NCBI GenBank assembly: GCA_964245015.1
Contig: CAXTMA010000052.1
Coordinates: 1-19,185 of the forward strand
Source of the DNA: RH-AL1 sp964245015
GTDB lineage: Bacteria; Pseudomonadota; Alphaproteobacteria; Rhizobiales; Beijerinckiaceae
Length of the DNA stretch: 19,185 nt
Reading direction: 5' to 3'
The position numbers and the translations under genes are program-made. The notes beneath the pieces were generated by a model. The model was given only the letters and a program-made list of their open reading frames with translations, ran no database searches and was not told where the DNA came from. This document shows positions 15,155-19,185 of this stretch, one piece after another; the stretch's first letter is position 1, and each line of letters starts with the position of its first letter.

Positions 15155-16303
15155 ATGGCGCAGCCGCCCGCCCGACGCTACGGCGTCCTCGACGCCTACC
15201 GGTTCCTCGCCGCGCTCGGCGTGGTTCTCTACCACTTCGAGAACAACCTTTCCCCCCTGCGCGGGCCGGCGACCGACGTGCTCGAACGTTTCCAGTCGCT
15301 CGTCGACTTCTTCTTCGTGCTGTCGGGCTTCGTGCTGATGCACAGCTACGCCGGCGGCGTGACGGGGATCGCCGCCTATCGCGGCTTCCTGCGCAAACGC
15401 CTCGCCCGCATCTACCCCCTGCACCTCGCCACGCTCCTCCTGTGCGCCGCGATCGCCGGCATCGTCGCCGTCCGCCACGTCCCCGTGCGCGACGGTTCCC
15501 TGTTCGCCCTCGATCAGCTGCCGCAAAACCTCCTGCTGATCCACGCCTGGGGCACGGTCGCGGCGCCGGGCCTGAACTTCCCATCGTGGTCGATCTCGGC
15601 GGAATGGTTCGTCTACCTGCTGTTTCCGGTCTTCGCCGCCGTGGTGCGGCGGGTCGGCCCGGTGGCCAGCCTCGGTCTGGCGGCCGGCTGCGCCCTCGCC
15701 ACTGAAGCCGGGCGCGCCGGATGCGGCCTGCGTCCGGGCGACCTCGCCACCTTCGACTTCGGCATGCTTCGCGCGGTCCCGAGCTTTCTCGCCGGCATGG
15801 CCGTGTGCCGCATCGTCGAAGGGAGGCCGGCGACGTCGCTGAGCTGGCGGATCCCCCACGCGCTCGCCGTCCTGCTGCTGGTGCTGATGCTCGCCAAGGC
15901 GCCGCCCTTCGCGATCATCGCCCTCTACCCCCTCCTCGTGGGGCTGATCGCCATCGCCGAGCGCGGCGGGCGCCCGACGCGGCTCGCATCCCCGCTCGCG
16001 GTGAGCCTCGGCAACGCGTCCTTCGCCATCTACATGCTGCACGCCTTCGTCGAGGTCGCCTGCCAGCGCCTGCTGCTGAAACTGGGCTGGACGGGCGCGC
16101 CGGCCCTACTTGTCGGCGCCGGCCTGGGCACGGCGGTCATCGTGGCGCTGGGCTGTGTCAGCTATCGCGTCTTCGAATCACCGCTGCGGCGTGTTCTTGC
16201 CGGGAATCGGGCGACACCCCGCCGCGGCGAAGGCGTTCTCGACGGCGGAGCGGCGACCGGCTATTCCCACGTCCATGCATGTCTGGATCAAGGCTCTCGC
16301 TAG
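15155..16303 (+). CDS. Acyltransferase-3 family membrane protein (second of two)
   Basis: 382 residues, multi-helix membrane protein of the Acyl_transf_3 family. It shows RYGVLDAYRFLAALGVVLYHF with the family Arg...His motif, VDFFFVLSGFVLMHSY, the basic RKRLARIYPLHL loop and FPSWSISAEWFVYLLFP, all in the usual order. AAGGG eight bases before ATG 15155 supports the start. It is clearly divergent from its upstream neighbour (different motif wording throughout), so this is probably not a recent duplication and the two may acylate different positions or use different acyl groups. The last ~35 residues are polar and overlap the start of the DUF423 gene by 29 bp. The acceptor is unknown, but the locus points to the exported polysaccharide. 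Confidence 0.9.
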   Translation: MAQPPARRYGVLDAYRFLAALGVVLYHFENNLSPLRGPATDVLERFQSLVDFFFVLSGFVLMHSYAGGVTGIAAYRGFLRKRLARIYPLHLATLLLCAAIAGIVAVRHVPVRDGSLFALDQLPQNLLLIHAWGTVAAPGLNFPSWSISAEWFVYLLFPVFAAVVRRVGPVASLGLAAGCALATEAGRAGCGLRPGDLATFDFGMLRAVPSFLAGMAVCRIVEGRPATSLSWRIPHALAVLLLVLMLAKAPPFAIIALYPLLVGLIAIAERGGRPTRLASPLAVSLGNASFAIYMLHAFVEVACQRLLLKLGWTGAPALLVGAGLGTAVIVALGCVSYRVFESPLRRVLAGNRATPRRGEGVLDGGAATGYSHVHACLDQGSR

Positions 16304-16658
16304 TATGGGCTGCGTGTTCGGCGCCGGCGGCGTTGCGCTCGCCGCGGTGGGCGCGCACATCACCGGCGGCGGCTCGGTGACCACGGCCGCCAACTTCCTG
16401 CTGTTCCACGCCGGGGCGCTCGTCGCGTTGAGCGCGGCGGCAGCGGTGACGCGGCGGCCGCTGTGGATTTGCCTTGCCGCGAGCCTCGTCGCGCTGGGCG
16501 TCGGCCTGTTCGCCGGCGACCTCGCGCTGCGCGGTCTCGCCGGTTTGTCGCCGCTGCGGCTGGCGGCGCCGACCGGGGGCATGGTGATGATCGCCGGCTG
16601 GCTGGTCGCGGCCTTCGCCCTGCCCGTCGTGCTGGGGAGACCGGGTGTAAGTGACTGA
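16275..16658 (+). CDS. DUF423 small membrane protein (YgdD-like)
   Basis: 127 residues with four hydrophobic helices, beginning MHVWIKALASMGCVFGAGGVALAAVGAH. The AAVGAH stretch and the later FHAGALVALS (the LxxxHAxAL-type pattern) and APTGGMVMIAGWL segments match DUF423, a widespread bacterial family with no firmly known function. The start overlaps the end of the upstream acyltransferase by 29 bp in another frame; longer in-frame starts would lie deep in that gene and add a non-membrane N-terminus, so ATG 16275 is preferred. Its link to polysaccharide production may be only positional. Confidence 0.85.
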   Translation: MHVWIKALASMGCVFGAGGVALAAVGAHITGGGSVTTAANFLLFHAGALVALSAAAAVTRRPLWICLAASLVALGVGLFAGDLALRGLAGLSPLRLAAPTGGMVMIAGWLVAAFALPVVLGRPGVSD

Positions 16659-16771
16659 TACCAGACGGTGTCGCGGTAAATCAGCCGCCCGACGATCTTG
16701 GGCTAGACTTTGCCGTGATCTCAGCGCAACGTTTCGCGCGAGGTCGGTTTAAAAAGGTTCCGTGGAAGTCG

Positions 16772-17143
16772 ATGAGCGACGTCAGCGAAAAAAAAGGTCG
16801 CGTCCTGATCGTCGAAGACGAGCCGTTCATCGCCTTGACCCTGGAAGACATGCTCGACGAACTTGGCTTCGGCCTTGTCGGCACGGTGTCTCAGGTCACC
16901 GAGGCCATCGAGATGATCGGCCGCGAGTCGGTGGATTGCGCTCTTCTCGACGTGAACCTGGGGAACGAAAAGATCGATCCCGTCGCCGATCTGCTGGCCT
17001 CGCGCGGCGTGCCTTTCATCTTCACCACCGGCTACGGCGCTTCCGGCATTCCGTCCGGCCATGCCGGTCGCCCGGTGCTGCAGAAGCCTTTCCGCATGGA
17101 CGATCTCGCCGGCACCCTCAAGGCGACCCTCGCCAAGTCTTGA
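16772..17143 (+). CDS. Single-domain response regulator, FAT GUY-type receiver
   Basis: 123-residue stand-alone receiver domain. The acidic pocket is Glu15-Asp16 (VEDEP), the phospho-acceptor is Asp60 (LLDVNLG), the switch Thr lies in PFIFTTGYG (Thr86), and the conserved Lys is Lys105 (VLQKPF). PFIFTTGYG is close to the PFxFATGY signature of alphaproteobacterial 'FAT GUY' receivers (such as Sma0114 and SdrG), which are usually phosphorylated by HWE/HisKA2-type kinases and act in stress signalling. There is no output domain, so it signals by protein contact or phosphotransfer. ATG 16772 is chosen over GTG 16715 because the receiver fold starts at residue 10. An eight-A run (16788-16795) lies in codons 6-8. 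No partner kinase is in the window. Confidence 0.92.
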   Translation: MSDVSEKKGRVLIVEDEPFIALTLEDMLDELGFGLVGTVSQVTEAIEMIGRESVDCALLDVNLGNEKIDPVADLLASRGVPFIFTTGYGASGIPSGHAGRPVLQKPFRMDDLAGTLKATLAKS

Positions 17144-17163
17144 CGCGAGCCTTGACGCGAGCC
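17140..17163 (+). repeat. Two perfect 12-bp tandem units carrying repeated stop codons
   Basis: TTGACGCGAGCC occurs twice head-to-tail (17140-17151 and 17152-17163), followed by partial copies (CTGACG at 17164, CTGACGCGGG at 17177). Because the period is a multiple of three, the response-regulator stop TGA (17141) is repeated in frame at 17153 and 17165. Confidence 0.9.
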
Positions 17164-17181
17164 CTGACGTCGCGGGCTGAC

Positions 17182-17195
17182 GCGGGTCATCCCGC
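17182..17195. terminator. Short hairpin between convergent response regulator and rhomboid genes
   Basis: GCGGG and CCCGC form a 5-bp GC-only stem around TCAT, immediately before the rhomboid stop codon on the other strand. No U-tract follows on either strand, so this is a weak terminator candidate. Confidence 0.3.
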
Positions 17196-18071
17196 TCAGG
17201 GTGCAGGCTGGTCCCGCCCCGGAGCGGGTTCGGGGATGATCGCGGGATCCTCGCTGTCCCGAGAACACGGCCGCCTGGGATCGAGCAGCGGGAACAGCAG
17301 GAGACCGGCGAGGAAGCCGCCGATGTGCGCCTGCCAGGCGACCGGCGCGTCGCCGGTGCCGTTCAGGGCGGGAAACAGCCCGAACACCAGATCTGTGGCG
17401 AACCAGAACAGCACGAAAAGCAGGGCGACCTTGGTGGTGAAGACCTGTCCCAGGGTCAGGGCCGGCTGACGGAACGGCTCATCCAGCAAGGCGCGATCAA
17501 ACAAGCGACGCGGCTCGTCACTCGGCCGGAACACGAAGCGGACGGCGGCGCCCATGGTCCCCGACACCGCCGCCGAGGCGCCGATGACCAGCTGGAAGCT
17601 GGTGATGTCTGAGCCATATTGCACGACGGCGCCCGCCACCGTCGAGATCAGCAGCAGGGCGAGGAAGCGCGGCGCGGTGAAGCGGCGGGCGACGGCGGAG
17701 CCGAAGGCGACGAACCAGACGCAGTTGAAGCCGACATGGGCCCAGCTGGCATGAAGAAGGGCGTAGGTGGCGATGGTCCAGGGGCGCAGCGTCCCGTCGC
17801 TGACAAGCGACAGGATCTGCTCGCGCAGGATCGCATTGTTGCCGGCGGCGAGCTGGAGGCTGCGGGCGAGCCGGTTGTCGGACACGAGGTGGAGCGCCAG
17901 CGTCACCCGCGCGGGCAGAAAGGCAAACGTCGAGATCAGCGCATTGTCGCTCTCGTTGCTCAGCACCTCGCGCAGGGCGTGGACGCCGAGCAGCAGGGCG
18001 CAGCAGGCGACGATGATGCGTGGAATGTTGAAGGCCGGCTCGCGGCGCGGGCCGGGATCGGTCGTCGACAC
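17196..18071 (-). CDS. Rhomboid family intramembrane serine protease
   Basis: 291-residue polytopic protease that cleaves transmembrane substrates within the inner membrane. The first helix (about 16-35) is followed by a periplasmic loop, then LLHASWAHVGFNCVWFVAFG (the conserved HxxxxHxxxN element), the active-site serine in GASAAVSG (Ser166), and the catalytic His in WQAHIGGFLAG (His249). The usual GASG reads GASA here; I believe such variants occur among alphaproteobacterial members, so activity is still expected. The start is GTG 18071; no ATG lies near the N-terminus. It begins six bases after the prfB stop on the same strand, without a clear ribosome-binding site, so it is probably translationally coupled to prfB. 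The C-terminal ~30 residues are charged and proline-rich. Substrates are unknown. Confidence 0.92.
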   Translation of the reverse strand: MSTTDPGPRREPAFNIPRIIVACCALLLGVHALREVLSNESDNALISTFAFLPARVTLALHLVSDNRLARSLQLAAGNNAILREQILSLVSDGTLRPWTIATYALLHASWAHVGFNCVWFVAFGSAVARRFTAPRFLALLLISTVAGAVVQYGSDITSFQLVIGASAAVSGTMGAAVRFVFRPSDEPRRLFDRALLDEPFRQPALTLGQVFTTKVALLFVLFWFATDLVFGLFPALNGTGDAPVAWQAHIGGFLAGLLLFPLLDPRRPCSRDSEDPAIIPEPAPGRDQPAP

Positions 18072-18077
18072 CGCCGG

Positions 18078-19185
18078 CTAGTCGACATCCTCGACGGCGC
18101 CCGGACCCCCGCCGTGGACGCGCTGCGCCAGCGCCGCCTCCATGAAGGATTCGAGTTCGCCATCGAGAACCTCGTCGGGGGTGCCCGACGTGTGGCCGGT
18201 GCGCAGGTCCTTCACCAGCTGATAGGGCTGCAGGACGTAGGACCGGATCTGGTGACCCCAGCCGATCTCGCCCTTGGAGGCTTCGGTGGCGTTGGCCTCG
18301 GCCTCGCGCTTGGCCATCTCGGCCTCGTAGAGCCGCGCGCGCAGCATGTTCCAGGCGGTGGCGCGGTTCTTGTGCTGCGAGCGCTCGCCCTGGCAGGCGA
18401 CCACGATGCCGGTCGGGATGTGGGTGATGCGCACGGCCGAGTCGGTGGTGTTGACGTGCTGGCCGCCCGCACCCGACGAACGGTAGGTATCGATGCGGCA
18501 GTCCGACTCCTTCACGTCGATGTCGATCTTGTCGTCGATGACGGGATACACCCACACCGAGGCGAAGCTGGTATGGCGCCGCGCGGCCGAATCATAGGGC
18601 GAGATCCGCACCAGCCGATGCACGCCCGATTCCACCTTGGCCCAGCCGTGGGCGTTGTGGCCCTTGACGAGCAGGGTCGCCGACTTGATTCCAGCCCCGT
18701 CGCCGGCCGTTTCCTCGATGATCTCGACCTTGTACTTGTGGCGCTCGGCCCAGCGCGCGTACATGCGAAACAGCATCCGCGCCCAATCGCAGGACTCCGT
18801 GCCGCCGGCGCCGGAATGGACCTCGATGTAGGTGTCGTTGGGATCGACCTCGCCCGACAGCAGCGCCTCGATCTGGCGGCGCTCGGCCTCCTGCTTCAAG
18901 CCCTTCAGGGCGTCGAGGCCCTCGCGCTCAGTGGCCTGATCCTCCTCCGCTTCGCCCAGTTCGACCAGCGTCGCCGCGTCTTCGAGGTCGCGCTCGAAGC
19001 GGGCGATGGATCCCAGGCGATCTTCAAGGTCGGTGCGCTCGCGCATCATCTTCTGCGCGGCTTCGGCATCGTTCCACAGGGCCGGATCCTCGACCCTGGC
19101 GTTCAGTTCGGCGAGGCGGCGCGTCGAGGCGTCGACGTCAAAGATGCCTCCTCAGCAGTCCCATGGACTGCTTGATGTTCTCGAC
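18078..19185 (-). CDS. prfB: Peptide chain release factor 2, 5' partial, programmed frameshift
   Basis: RF2 ends translation at UGA and UAA. The C-terminal frame (from 19139 down to 18078) contains the stop-recognition region as ISPYDSAARRHTSF (SPF of E. coli is SPY here), the catalytic GGQ (18459-18467) within RSSGAGGQHVNTTDSAV, and the typical end with SGTPDEVLDGELESFMEA. Upstream, the zero frame reads ENIKQSMGLLRRHL, then TGA; a +1 shift at CTT-TGA-C continues as DVDASTRRLAELNARVEDPALW, the usual RF2 N-terminus. The true start lies beyond the window edge, probably only about ten codons away. A model starting at ATG 19049 would wrongly drop about 60 residues or more. The rhomboid gene follows six bases after the stop. 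Confidence 0.97.
19138..19152 (-). promoter_or_regulatory. prfB programmed +1 frameshift site
   Basis: On the minus strand AGGAGG (19152-19147), the spacer CAT, then CTT TGA (19143-19138) and a following C. This equals the classic autoregulatory element: an internal Shine-Dalgarno-like sequence three bases before CTT, with slippage to TTT and an in-frame UGA that stalls when RF2 is scarce. Both flanking frames encode RF2-like sequence, which excludes a sequencing error as the simplest explanation. Confidence 0.95.

Noticed and set aside
19138..19143. In-frame TGA in prfB as a pseudogene or sequencing error
   Set aside because: The AGGAGG-CAT-CTT-TGA-C context is the classic programmed frameshift and both frames give RF2 sequence.
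1..19185. CRISPR arrays, tRNA genes, insertion sequences, phage genes
   Set aside because: No regularly spaced repeats, cloverleaf-like segments, transposase motifs or terminal inverted repeats were seen by eye in any intergenic region.

Overview
The window is GC-rich, chromosomal alphaproteobacterial DNA, most likely from the Hyphomicrobiales (Rhizobiales). The evidence is lineage-typical content: ctaA next to a DUF2842 gene, a prfB with an SPY (not SPF) tripeptide region, a stand-alone 'FAT GUY'-type receiver protein, and the style of the exopolysaccharide genes. I saw no insertion sequence, prophage, CRISPR array, tRNA or rRNA. Genes are tightly packed, with no gene-free stretch over 300 bases.

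Layout. (1) 1-2471, housekeeping edge: the 3' part of a MetY-like PLP-enzyme gene that has lost the PLP lysine, convergent with ctaA (heme A synthase), then a small DUF2842 membrane protein. (2) 2616-16303, a polysaccharide assembly and export locus. It holds a polysaccharide deacetylase and a FemAB/GNAT-type acyltransferase as a divergent pair. Next are a Wzz/GumC-type co-polymerase fused to a decayed tyrosine-kinase-like domain and, divergent from it, a short Wza-type outer-membrane export lipoprotein. Then follow a GT4 glycosyltransferase, a polyprenyl-phosphate hexose-1-phosphate transferase, a secreted beta-propeller/glycosidase-like protein starting at TTG, a Wzy/O-antigen-ligase-type polymerase and two acyltransferase-3 membrane proteins. 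(3) 16275-19185: a DUF423 membrane protein overlapping the last acyltransferase, a single-domain response regulator, a rhomboid protease, and prfB with its programmed +1 frameshift site visible at the right edge.

How the genes work together. The hexose-1-phosphate transferase would prime undecaprenyl phosphate, the GT4 enzyme would extend it, and the Wzy-like protein would polymerise it. The Wzz-like protein would set chain length and couple to the Wza-like export channel. Deacetylase, FemAB-type transferase and the two AT3 proteins would decorate the polymer. The set (HfsE/HfsD/HfsA+B/HfsC-like plus an HfsH-like deacetylase and HfsK-like acyltransferase) resembles the Caulobacter holdfast and Rhizobiales unipolar-polysaccharide (UPP) systems. 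My best inference is therefore a surface or polar adhesin locus rather than a generic capsule. No Wzx flippase is encoded here.

Most unusual items: the fused co-polymerase/pseudokinase, the uncharacterised secreted propeller-like protein coupled by a TTGA overlap, the apparent MetY pseudoenzyme, an alternative-hairpin leader before the glycosyltransferase, and paired TTAACC (CtrA-half-site-like) motifs in the export promoter region.
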